Source of the DNA: Thermoanaerobaculum sp.
GTDB taxonomy: Bacteria; Acidobacteriota; Thermoanaerobaculia; Multivoradales; UBA5704
DNA length: 64,000 nucleotides
NCBI GenBank assembly: GCA_021154885.1
Contig: JAJKHS010000142.1
Coordinates: 1-64,000 of the forward strand
Direction of reading: 5' to 3'
A model generated the notes under the pieces. The model saw only the letters and a program-made list of their open reading frames with translations, made no database searches and was not told the origin of the DNA. The translations under genes were made by a program, and so were the position numbers. This document shows positions 18,557 to 26,748 of the stretch, in pieces; within the stretch, counting starts at the first letter, position 1; every line of letters begins with the position of its first letter.

Positions 18557-19789
18557 TCACTCCGGCGTCCCCACCGTCACCCGCAGCGCCTCCGGATGGA
18601 CGTGGCGGCGGGCGGCGGCTTCGACGGCCGGGCGGTCGAGGGCTTCAAGCTCGGCTTTGCGGTGCTCGAAGTCATCGATGGGGAGATCGTACTCTTCGGC
18701 TTCGATGAGCAGGTCGGCCCACTGGCGGGCGGTCTCGCGGCGGAAGGGCTCGCGGCCGAGGAGGTAGGCGCGGGCCTCTTCCAGCTCGGCGTCCTCGATG
18801 CCGTCCGCCACCAGGCGGGTGATCTCCTCGACCACGCCCCGCTCGGCCTGCTCGACGGTCGCCGGCGAGGTGCCGACGTACGTCAGCAGGCGTCCGGCGT
18901 CGAGGCCGGAGCCGGCCACGGTCTGGGCGTAGGCGGTGTAGGCCAGCCCTTCGCGCTCGCGGATGCGGGCCGGGATGCGGCCGGTCAGCCCCGCGCCCGA
19001 GCCGAGGACGACGGCCAGCAATTCCAGGGCGGCGTAATCCGGATGCCGGCGGGGTACGGTGAGGTGGCCGATGTAGAGGTGGGCCTGATCGCTGGCTTCG
19101 AGGGCAATGGAGTGCCGGGGGCCGAGGCCCACGGGAGCCGGCGGCGCGGGGTAGCGCTGGACGTCCGCCGGCGGACCCCCGAGGAGCCGGGTGAGGCGCT
19201 CGCGCACGGCGTCCTCGTCCACCACGCCGGTCACGGCGGCCAGGATGCCATGCGCCTGCGCCCGGCGATGGAAGACGGCGCAGTCGGCGGGGGTGAGGCC
19301 GAGGAGGCTCTCCTCGCTGCCGTGCGTGGGGCGGCTCCGGGGATGGGGCGTGTAGAGCTGCTCCAGGAAGCCCCAGGCGGTCTTGACGTCCGGCTGGTCC
19401 GCCAGGCTCTCCAGCTCGGCCGCGGCCTGGCGGGCCGTCCAGGCGCAGCGGTCGACGGGGAAGACGGGATCGAGGAGGATCTCGGCCGCCCACTCCAGGG
19501 CCAGCTCCCAGTCCTTGGCCAGGGCGTCGACGGAGACGCCGATGGACTCGAAATGGCCGGTGCTCTCGAGGGACATCCCCTTGCTTTCGGCCTCTTCGGC
19601 GATGCGCCGCCAGTCGCGGCTGCGGGTCCCCTCGGTGAGCATGCGGCCGGTGACCAGGGCCTGTCCCGGAAGGGTCTCCTCCCGCGCGCCGGCCTGCAGC
19701 CAGAGCCGGACGGCCACCACCGGCGCGCCCTCCACCCGCCGCACCCGGACCCTCACACCCTGGCCTTCGCGATCTCGTTCCACCGTCAC
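18557..19789 (-). CDS. M16-family peptidase homologue, non-catalytic subunit type
   Basis: 410 residues from GTG 19789, which overlaps the upstream TGA by 4 nt. The fold signature is clear (VVAVRLWLQAGAREETLPGQ at the start; AHLYIGHLTVPRRHPDYAAL and FRRETARQWADLLIEAEEY in the C-terminal half), but the HxxEH zinc motif expected after the first strand is replaced by GQALVTGRMLTEGT. It is therefore like the partner subunits of mitochondrial-processing-type M16B heterodimers, which shape the chamber and hold substrate. The catalytic partner is encoded two genes upstream in the same operon. Confidence 0.85.
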   Translation of the reverse strand: MTVERDREGQGVRVRVRRVEGAPVVAVRLWLQAGAREETLPGQALVTGRMLTEGTRSRDWRRIAEEAESKGMSLESTGHFESIGVSVDALAKDWELALEWAAEILLDPVFPVDRCAWTARQAAAELESLADQPDVKTAWGFLEQLYTPHPRSRPTHGSEESLLGLTPADCAVFHRRAQAHGILAAVTGVVDEDAVRERLTRLLGGPPADVQRYPAPPAPVGLGPRHSIALEASDQAHLYIGHLTVPRRHPDYAALELLAVVLGSGAGLTGRIPARIREREGLAYTAYAQTVAGSGLDAGRLLTYVGTSPATVEQAERGVVEEITRLVADGIEDAELEEARAYLLGREPFRRETARQWADLLIEAEEYDLPIDDFEHRKAELEALDRPAVEAAARRHVHPEALRVTVGTPE

Positions 19790-21018
19790 CTCTCTCTGGC
19801 GAGCTCGGCGATCGCCGCCACGGCGGTCTCCACCTCGTCGCGCGTATTGTAGTAGTGAGGCGACAGGCGGACCGCAGTGGGCGCTCCCGTGCCTGGGGCA
19901 TTGAGCGGGCCGTAACCCACGGTGGTCGCGCTGGTGTTGATGCCGATGCCGCGCAGGCGCTGGACGACGTGGGCGGCTGGCCAGCCGGCGATCTCGGCGG
20001 TGACGATGGCGCACAGCCGCTCGCCGCGGTCCGCCACCCGTGCTCCGGGCACGGCCGCCAGCCGCTCCCGGGCGTGGGCCGCCAGCTCCGCGGCCCGCCG
20101 GCCGCAGCGCTCGACACCGGCCTCGACCGCGTAGCGGGCCGCCTCGCCCAGAGCCAGCACCAGAGCGTAGGCGAACTCCCAGTTCTCGAAGCGCCGGGCG
20201 CCGTCCACCAGCTCGAAACAGTCGGGTCCGGAGAGCAGGGCTCCTCCCATGTCGATGCCGAGGGGATGATCGCCGCGCTCCACGGCCCGGTCCGAGACGT
20301 AGAGAAAACCGATCCCCCGCGGGCCGCGGAGGAATTTCCGCGCCGTGACCGCAAGGTAGTCGCAGCGCAGGCGGGCCGGGTTCACCGGCATCTGGCCCAC
20401 GGCCTGGCAGGCGTCCACGACGTAGGGGACCCCCGCCTCTTCACAGATCTCCCCCACCTCTTCCGCCCGCTGGACGAGGCCGGAGTTGGTGGGAATCCAG
20501 GTGAGGGACACCAGCCGGCAGCGGGGATGGCGGACGAGCTGCCGCACGGAGCCGGGGTCCACCCCCCCTGCCGGCAGCTCTTCCGCCCGCAGCACCTCGA
20601 CGCCCCGCCGCCGGGCGAGGGCAAGGTACATCAACTGGTTCGAGGTGTAGTCGCTGCGGGTGGTCACCAGCGCGTCGCCGGGCGCGAAGTCGAAGGCGGA
20701 GAGGGCCTGGGAGACGGCCACGGTGGCGTTCTCCACCACGGCGACGTTGCGGGGGGCGCAGGCGAGGAGGCGGGCGAGATGCTCATAGACCGCAGCCACG
20801 CGCGGCGCCGCCTCGTCCGCCGCCTCGTAGCCGCCGATCTCGGCCTCGCGCTGCAGATGGCCGACGGCCGCCTCGGTTACCGCCCGCGGCGGCAGCGAGG
20901 CGCCGGCGTTGTTGAGGTGCATGCGCTGGGCGCAGCCCGGGGTGTCCCGGCGCCAGCGGGCGATCTGCTCGTCGGTGATCAGGTCTTCGAGGGTCTTCAC
21001 AATTTCGGCAGCGACCAT
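19786..21018 (-). CDS. Class V PLP-dependent aminotransferase (cysteine desulfurase/epimerase-like)
   Basis: 410 residues. Fold-type I landmarks: substrate loop MHLNNAGASLPP near residue 35, D202 and Q205 in VVDACQAVGQ, and the Schiff-base Lys K228 in TARKFLRGPRG. The RGPRG context and lack of an active-site Cys loop resemble the isopenicillin-N-epimerase/CsdA-like branch rather than NifS/IscS. ATG 21018 has a GGGGTGG site; an alternative GTG at 21000 would give an exact 4-nt overlap with the preceding peptidase gene. It lies between two M16 genes, so its substrate may be an amino acid or peptide processed by them. That link is inference. Confidence 0.85.
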   Translation of the reverse strand: MVAAEIVKTLEDLITDEQIARWRRDTPGCAQRMHLNNAGASLPPRAVTEAAVGHLQREAEIGGYEAADEAAPRVAAVYEHLARLLACAPRNVAVVENATVAVSQALSAFDFAPGDALVTTRSDYTSNQLMYLALARRRGVEVLRAEELPAGGVDPGSVRQLVRHPRCRLVSLTWIPTNSGLVQRAEEVGEICEEAGVPYVVDACQAVGQMPVNPARLRCDYLAVTARKFLRGPRGIGFLYVSDRAVERGDHPLGIDMGGALLSGPDCFELVDGARRFENWEFAYALVLALGEAARYAVEAGVERCGRRAAELAAHARERLAAVPGARVADRGERLCAIVTAEIAGWPAAHVVQRLRGIGINTSATTVGYGPLNAPGTGAPTAVRLSPHYYNTRDEVETAVAAIAELARER

Positions 21019-22328
21019 CCCACCACCCCTCCCCGCTCGGGGCGCAGGTAGCGGCCGGCGACCTCGAGGAGAAGGTCGGTGCCGGTGGCGAGGAGCTGGT
21101 CCAGGTGGCGGTCGAGGTGCTCGAGGTCGAAGACGGCCAGGGCCAGACCGGCGGAGACGGCCTGCTGGTGGACCTTCTCGTGGCCGAACACCCAATCGGC
21201 GGCGGCCATCTGCTTGCAGCGCTCCAGCTCCTCTTCGCCGGGGGGACGGTCGAAGACGCCGGCGATCAATTCCAGGACGCGGGCCTCCACCCGGTTGGGC
21301 TCGACGCCGGGCACCACCTCGGCCGCCAGGGTCAGCAGGCTGGCGTCCAGACCCTCGGAGAGGTCCGCGGCGGCCCACACGCAGAGCTGCTCCTCTTCGA
21401 CCAGGGTGTGCTGGAGGCGGCTCGTCCGCCCGTCGCCCAGCAGGGTCGAGGCCAGACGCAGGGCCGGATGGTCCGGGTGGGAGCCGGCGGGCGCGGGCAG
21501 GGCGATGAGCAGCCGGGCCACCTCGCCCTTGCGGCGCTCCAGGCGCTCCAGGGAGGTGGGCAGGACGGCCGGCGGCGTCGGGCCGCGGCGCGGCGCGGCG
21601 CCCGCGGGGAGGCGGCCGAGGGTGCGCTCGACGGCGGCCAAGGCCTCGTCGCCCTCGTCGCCGAGATCCCCCGCCACCACCAGCACGGCGTTGTCCGGCC
21701 GGTAGAAGCGACGGTGGAAGTCGCGCAACACGGCGCCGTCGGTGGCCAGCAGCTCGTCGCGGGTGCCGAGCACCGGCCGGCCGTAGGGGTGGCCGTCGAA
21801 CAGGCGCTCATGGACGGCCATCTCCAGGGAGTCCCAGGGCTCGCTGTCGTACATGGCGATCTCTTCCAGGATCACCTGCCGCTCGCTCGCCACGTGCTCG
21901 GGGTCGAGGGTGAGGCTCGCGATGCGGTCGGTCTCGATGGCCAGCGCCTCGGTCCAGCGGTCGGCGGCGAAGTTGAAGTAGTAGACCGTGCCGTCGTGGC
22001 TGGTGAAAGCGTTGTTGACGCCGCCCAGGGCCTGGGTGATGCGGTCGATCTCGCCCGGTCCGTAGCGCGCCGAGCCCTTGAACATCATGTGCTCGAGGAA
22101 GTGGGCGACGCCGCCGTGGCCGGCGGGCTCGTCGCGGGTGCCGGCGCGGTAGAAGAGGGCCGAGGTCACCACCGGCGCCTGGCGGTTGGTGAGCAGGCAG
22201 ACGGTGAGACCGTTGTCCAGGCGCTCCAGCCGGATGCGGCCGGGGAGCGACTTGAGGCTCGGCGGCGCCTCCAGGACGGCATGATGATGAGGATGGGGCC
22301 GCCGGCGGCCCGGGGATCGCTTAGTCAC
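20997..22328 (-). CDS. M16-family zinc peptidase, catalytic subunit
   Basis: 443 residues starting at GTG 22328 (GGAGGAG site; the start overlaps the kinase stop). The inverted zinc motif is intact: H76-F-L-E79-H80 (GGVAHFLEHMMFKG), with the downstream third-ligand Glu in SERQVILEEIAMYDSEP. The rest follows the two-lobe M16B pattern (FYRPDNAVLVVAGDL, LLGDGRTSRLQHTL). No signal peptide, so probably cytosolic. Expected to degrade or process peptides together with the non-catalytic homologue encoded downstream. Confidence 0.92.
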   Translation of the reverse strand: MTKRSPGRRRPHPHHHAVLEAPPSLKSLPGRIRLERLDNGLTVCLLTNRQAPVVTSALFYRAGTRDEPAGHGGVAHFLEHMMFKGSARYGPGEIDRITQALGGVNNAFTSHDGTVYYFNFAADRWTEALAIETDRIASLTLDPEHVASERQVILEEIAMYDSEPWDSLEMAVHERLFDGHPYGRPVLGTRDELLATDGAVLRDFHRRFYRPDNAVLVVAGDLGDEGDEALAAVERTLGRLPAGAAPRRGPTPPAVLPTSLERLERRKGEVARLLIALPAPAGSHPDHPALRLASTLLGDGRTSRLQHTLVEEEQLCVWAAADLSEGLDASLLTLAAEVVPGVEPNRVEARVLELIAGVFDRPPGEEELERCKQMAAADWVFGHEKVHQQAVSAGLALAVFDLEHLDRHLDQLLATGTDLLLEVAGRYLRPERGGVVGWSLPKL

Positions 22329-24477
22329 CGTCTCCTCCCTGACTGAGGACCACGTCGATACGTTCGCGGTCCTTTTCGGCCGTGGGTATGACCTCGACGA
22401 GGATGTCCAGCCGGCGGTGGCCCGGGGCCACGATGGACACCCGGTGCCGGCCTTGAGGAAGCTCCAGCCACTCCTTGGGATGGAAGACACCGCCGCCGAA
22501 ACGCCGGGCCGCGCCCACCGGCTGGCCGTCCACCAGCACCTCGGCCAGGGGCGGCCGGACGCGGAAGGCCACGGCCTCGCGCACCCGCACCACCCGCAGG
22601 TCGGTGGCGTCGACCTGCTCGGCGGCGCGCTGGCGGAGCTGGGCGAGGATGGGGGTCGTACCGGCGGAGGCACTGGCCTCGACGGCGATCTTGAGCTCGT
22701 GCATGCCATCCTTCTTGAGCTTGACGAGATAGGTCCCGGGGCCGGGGAAGGTGTAGGTCCGGGCGCCCTTCTGGCCGCTCCACTCCTCGGCCGTGCCGAT
22801 CACCCGGCCGTCCACCAGGACGAAGGCGTCCGGCGGCGAGATGCGAAACGCCACGTCGAGCCCGCTGCGGACGGTGCGGTCCGCGGCCTGGGACGCGGTG
22901 GACGGCGCCGCGGGCTCCGGCTCGGCCTCCTCGGGAGCGGCCGGAGCCGGGGCTGCGGGCGATGACGGAGAGGGGGCGGCCGGCGGCGGCATGGGGACGC
23001 GGTCGTGCGGCCGCTGGCGGTCCGGGGCGGGCACCGGCGGCGGCGTGGCACGCACGGCGGGCTTCGCCTCGACGACTGGCGGCGTGGACAGCGCGGGCGC
23101 GAGGCGCGGGCCCGGTTTCGGTCCGGAGACCGGCGGCGGTGCGGTCTGCACCGGCGCCGGCGTCGGCATCAACGTCGGCGAAGGAGATGGCGAAGGCGAG
23201 GCCGGCGGGTTCGACGCCGTTCTCGGCTGCGGCGATTGCGGCGCAGCGGCGGGGGAGACCTCCGGGGCCGGGCTCGACCCGGCCATCTGCGACAGCCGGG
23301 GCTTCACCCAGTGTCCGTAGGCATACCAGGCGCCGCCCGCCATCGCGGCCAGCATCAGCAGGGCGAAGACGGCGACGAAGACCAGCGGCCCCTTGGAGCT
23401 CCCCGCGGCACGGACCGGCGGCGGGGCGACGGCGGGCGCCGGGATCGGAGGTGGCGCGGCGGACGGCGGCGGCACGCTGGGGGTGGTGGCCGGCGAGGCC
23501 GGCACCGTGCTGCGCGTGGGCGGCACGCCGGCGAGCCCCGGTGGCGGCACGGCGACCGCAGCGCCGGTCGAGGCCTTGCGGGGGAGGACGAAGGTCTCCT
23601 CGAGCAGGGCGGGACCGGCGGGGGCGGACAGGGTCTCGTCCGACAGCTCCATCTCGATGACGGCGAGCTCGCGGGCGGCTTCTCCGGCCGCGGCCAGGCG
23701 GTCGTCGCGGTCCTTGGCGAGCATGCGGCGCATCAGCGCCTCCAGGCGGGGCGGCACGGCGCGCAGCTCGGAGATGGGCGGCGGCTCCTTGTGGAGGATC
23801 TGGTAGACGAGGGTGGTGATGGTGTCGCCCTCGAACGGCCGCTTGCCCGAGAGGATCTCGTAGATCACGACGCCGAGGGAGAAGATGTCGCTGCGGCCGT
23901 CGAGGTCCTCGCCCTTGATCTGCTCGGGCGACAGGTACTGGGGGCTGCCCATCACCGAGCCGGCCATGGTCAGCTCGGTGCTCTGGCCGGCCATCTTGGC
24001 GATGCCGAAGTCGGCCACCTTCACCCGGCCGGCGCGGTCGAGGAGGATGTTGCTGGGCTTGATGTCGCGATGGACGATCCCCTGGCTGTGGGCGAAGTCG
24101 AGGGCGTCGGCGGCCTGGCGGGCGACGCGCAGCACCTCGCGCAGCTTGAGCCGGGCGCCGGAATCGAGGCGGGCGGCGAGGTCCGTGCCCTCGACGTACT
24201 CGAAGGCGAGATAGAGGAGCCCCTCGGCCTCGCCGGCGTCGAACAGGGTGACGATGTTGGGATGGAGGAGGCGGCCGGCGGCGCGGGCCTCGCGCAGCAG
24301 GCGCTTCTTGCGGTCGTCGATCTCCTGCGGCCGGCCGATGAGGCGGACGGTCTTGATGGCGAGCTGGCGGTCGATCTGGGGGTCCTCGGCGAGGTAGACC
24401 TCCCCCATGGCCCCGGCGCCCAGGAACCTGACGATGCGATAGCGGCCGACGCTGCTGCCGCCCTCCAGCCCGTTCAC
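22321..24477 (-). CDS. Transmembrane Ser/Thr protein kinase with C-terminal PEGA domains
   Basis: 718 residues from GTG 24477 (GTGA overlap with the upstream gene). Kinase domain about residues 13-270: Gly loop LGAGAMGEVYLAED, K42, catalytic HRDIKPSN (D138), DFG D156 and the GSPQYLSPEQ activation segment. A Pro/Ala linker leads to one membrane helix (about 366-388), then a long Pro-rich periplasmic linker. Two PEGA-like repeats close the protein (AFRISPPDAFVLVDGRVIG and AFRVRPPLAEVLVDGQPVG). The kinase is cytoplasmic and the PEGA domains probably sit at the envelope as binding or sensing modules. It heads the peptidase/aminotransferase genes and may control them post-translationally. Confidence 0.93.
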   Translation of the reverse strand: MNGLEGGSSVGRYRIVRFLGAGAMGEVYLAEDPQIDRQLAIKTVRLIGRPQEIDDRKKRLLREARAAGRLLHPNIVTLFDAGEAEGLLYLAFEYVEGTDLAARLDSGARLKLREVLRVARQAADALDFAHSQGIVHRDIKPSNILLDRAGRVKVADFGIAKMAGQSTELTMAGSVMGSPQYLSPEQIKGEDLDGRSDIFSLGVVIYEILSGKRPFEGDTITTLVYQILHKEPPPISELRAVPPRLEALMRRMLAKDRDDRLAAAGEAARELAVIEMELSDETLSAPAGPALLEETFVLPRKASTGAAVAVPPPGLAGVPPTRSTVPASPATTPSVPPPSAAPPPIPAPAVAPPPVRAAGSSKGPLVFVAVFALLMLAAMAGGAWYAYGHWVKPRLSQMAGSSPAPEVSPAAAPQSPQPRTASNPPASPSPSPSPTLMPTPAPVQTAPPPVSGPKPGPRLAPALSTPPVVEAKPAVRATPPPVPAPDRQRPHDRVPMPPPAAPSPSSPAAPAPAAPEEAEPEPAAPSTASQAADRTVRSGLDVAFRISPPDAFVLVDGRVIGTAEEWSGQKGARTYTFPGPGTYLVKLKKDGMHELKIAVEASASAGTTPILAQLRQRAAEQVDATDLRVVRVREAVAFRVRPPLAEVLVDGQPVGAARRFGGGVFHPKEWLELPQGRHRVSIVAPGHRRLDILVEVIPTAEKDRERIDVVLSQGGDGD

Positions 24478-24776
24478 GGCTCGCCCTGGCCCTCTCCCGG
24501 CGCCTCCTCCAGCGGCTCGCCGGAATCCTCTCCCTCCTCGCCCGTGGCGATGTCCTCGCGCGAGTCCAGCAGGGCGCGGGCCTCCCGCGCCTGCTCAGGC
24601 GGCACGCGGATGCGGATCTCCGACAGGTCTCCAAGTTCCGTCGGCAGCTCGCTGACGTGCAGGGACTCGGGCTCGGCCTCGATGCCGCTGCTGTTGAGGA
24701 ACCCCACGACGATAGTGGCCTCCTCCGGAGTGCCTACCACTTTGACGATTTCCCACTCTTCCGGCTTTTCGGCCAT
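24474..24776 (-). CDS. DUF2007-type signal-transducing protein
   Basis: 100 residues, start ATG 24776 with GGGAGGA 4 nt upstream. The first 70 residues fit the DUF2007 fold (EEWEIVKVVGTPEEATIVVG, then FLNSSGIEAEPES and IRIRVPPEQAREARALLDS). The tail is acidic (Glu/Gly/Pro). DUF2007 proteins are small cytosolic modules resembling GlnB/ACT-like folds with no fixed ligand. First gene of the operon; its stop overlaps the kinase start by 4 nt, so it may be a regulator or substrate of that kinase. Confidence 0.8.
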   Translation of the reverse strand: MAEKPEEWEIVKVVGTPEEATIVVGFLNSSGIEAEPESLHVSELPTELGDLSEIRIRVPPEQAREARALLDSREDIATGEEGEDSGEPLEEAPGEGQGEP

Positions 24777-24889
24777 TCAGTCCTCCCAAGCATGAGAGGG
24801 GATCATAGCGCAGGAGGAGATTGCGGCAGCCTCGGCCCGCCCCACGATGACCGCCGCGGGCCACCGGGGACGCCGGACGTCTCTGCCGT

Positions 24890-25639
24890 TCACTGTTTGA
24901 AGTATTGAATCCAGTCATAGCTGGCCTGCAGCGGGCCGGAATAGCTGAAGGGGCCGAGCCAACCGTCGACGCCGATGCCCGGCCACAGGTTGGCCATGAT
25001 CTTCCCGGGCACGGAGGGCAATGGCCCGCGACTACCGGTTTCCGTATGAACGAGGACGTTGTCCACGTACCACTGAATGGAGCCGGAGCCCCAGACGATG
25101 GCGTAGTTGTGATATCCCGCCGAGGCATCGAACCCCAGGTTGATGAGCGACTCGTGTCCTCCGACGCCGTTGGTGAAATAGTTGGTCTGCATCTGCCGGG
25201 GATTCTTGCCAAGGATCTCGATGTCGATCTCGTGCCAAGGGCTGCCGTTGTAGATGAAGAAGGAGGAGACGATCCCGGATCCCGCGGCGGCTTTCATCCG
25301 GGTCTCGAACTTGCCGTAGCCGTAGACGTCGAGGGTGCGGTATTCGCCCGACGCGTAGGGCTTGCCGGAGCAGCCGCCAGGACAGGTGCTGTTATCGAGC
25401 TTCAGCGTCATGAACCCGCCCCAGAAGCTGATGTGATCCGCGCGCCAGCCACAGTTGAAAGCGCCGCCGTTGGTCCAGCCGTCCGCCTTCTGCCAGCGGC
25501 TGGTGTCGAACGAGTCCAAGCCATCGAAGAAGGTGTTCCCGACCGCATGAGCGGAGGGTGTGGTTCCGAGCAGGAGTGCAGTGAGCAAAGACGCCGAAGT
25601 GAAAAAGCGAACGGTCAGATGTCGATCCCGTGGGTGCAT
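24890..25639 (-). CDS. Secreted GH16 beta-glucanase (lichenase/laminarinase type)
   Basis: 249 residues with a signal peptide ending near ...TPSAHA. GH16 jelly-roll with the catalytic HEIDIEILG motif: nucleophile E137 and acid/base E141. Also present are family strands WRADHISFWGGFMTLKLDN and the C-terminal WYVDNVLVHTE. The compact EIDIE form without the extra Met is typical of bacterial licheninases acting on mixed-linkage beta-1,3-1,4-glucan. Start ATG 25639 with GGAGG 5 nt upstream. It lies downstream of glucokinase and phosphoglucose isomerase on the same strand, consistent with glucan use. Confidence 0.9.
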   Translation of the reverse strand: MHPRDRHLTVRFFTSASLLTALLLGTTPSAHAVGNTFFDGLDSFDTSRWQKADGWTNGGAFNCGWRADHISFWGGFMTLKLDNSTCPGGCSGKPYASGEYRTLDVYGYGKFETRMKAAAGSGIVSSFFIYNGSPWHEIDIEILGKNPRQMQTNYFTNGVGGHESLINLGFDASAGYHNYAIVWGSGSIQWYVDNVLVHTETGSRGPLPSVPGKIMANLWPGIGVDGWLGPFSYSGPLQASYDWIQYFKQ

Positions 25640-25745
25640 AAATACCTCCGTTCAGTTCGTGGCGAGAATTCACCACGCTCACCCTCGGGCCTTACTCAAA
25701 TTCAAAAATTATGCCTGAAAGACTCAGGAGACGGCTGGCGCGGGT

Positions 25746-26747
25746 TTACGCCGCCAGCAGCGACGCCGCGTGCCGGGCCGCCCCGAGGAGAGCCGCCCGG
25801 TCGTTGAGGATGACGCGCACCGGCACCTCCTCCAGGAAGGGCTTGAAGCGGCCCTTGTCCCGGAAGGTCGCGAGGAAACGGCCGCCGGCGAGGCGGGGCA
25901 GGATCTTGGGGGCAATGCCGCCGCCCAGCCAAACGCCGCCAGTGGCCGTGCCCAGCAGGGCCAGGTTGCCGGCCACGGCGCCGAAGACGGTGACGAACAC
26001 CTCCAGGGCCCGGGAGCAGAGGTCGCAGCCGCCGTCCGGCCCCGGCAGGCCCGACTCGCCGATCACCGTCGACGGATCCTCCCCGGCAGCCAGGCGCTCG
26101 CGTACCTGCGGGCTCTCCGGCAGCTTCACGACGTCCCGCAGATATTGATAGATATTGAACAGGCCGGGACCCGAGAGCACTCGCTCGACGCTCACCCGGC
26201 CGAAGCGCTCCCGCAGGTGGCGCAGCAGGCCGATCTCGTCGTCGGTGCGGGGGGCGAAGTCCATGTGCCCGCCTTCGGAGGCGACCGGCACCCAGCGGTC
26301 GCCGACGCGGGGGATGAGGGCCATGCCCAGGCCGGTGCCGGCGGCGATCAGGGCACGGTTCCCTGCCGCCTTGACGCCCTCCTGGAGGATCTTCACTTCG
26401 TCCTCCGCCAAGGCCGGGATCCCCTCCGCCGTGGCCACCAGGTCGTTGATCAGCGCCACCACCGGCACGTGGGCCTCCCTGGCCAGCGCCGCGCCGTCCA
26501 CCACCCAGGCGAGATTGGGGGTGCTCACCCGATTGTCCACCACCGGGCCGGCGATGCCGAAGCAGGCGGCTCGGATGCCGCCCGCGACCGGTGGGCCAGC
26601 GGCCAGGAAGGTCGCCACCACCGCTTCCAGCCCCGGGAACTGCGGGCTGTGGTACTGGGCGGAGCGCGTGAGCTGCGGCTCGCCGTCCACCACCTCGAAG
26701 AGACCGAGATTGCTTTTGGTGCCGCCCACGTCGCCGGCCAGGATCAT
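25746..26747 (-). CDS. glk: Glucokinase
   Basis: 333 residues, the length of Glk-type glucokinases (PF02685) rather than ROK kinases. It opens with the ATP phosphate loop MILAGDVGGTKSNLGLFE, followed by FGIAGPVV, the sugar-binding ALINDLVATAEGI and EGGHMDFAP, and the adenosine-side GGVWLGGGIAPK. It phosphorylates glucose to glucose-6-phosphate in the cytoplasm. The ATG lies 1 nt after the stop of the isomerase gene, so the two form a tight operon converting glucose to fructose-6-phosphate. Confidence 0.93.
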   Translation of the reverse strand: MILAGDVGGTKSNLGLFEVVDGEPQLTRSAQYHSPQFPGLEAVVATFLAAGPPVAGGIRAACFGIAGPVVDNRVSTPNLAWVVDGAALAREAHVPVVALINDLVATAEGIPALAEDEVKILQEGVKAAGNRALIAAGTGLGMALIPRVGDRWVPVASEGGHMDFAPRTDDEIGLLRHLRERFGRVSVERVLSGPGLFNIYQYLRDVVKLPESPQVRERLAAGEDPSTVIGESGLPGPDGGCDLCSRALEVFVTVFGAVAGNLALLGTATGGVWLGGGIAPKILPRLAGGRFLATFRDKGRFKPFLEEVPVRVILNDRAALLGAARHAASLLAA

Positions 26748-26748
26748 G

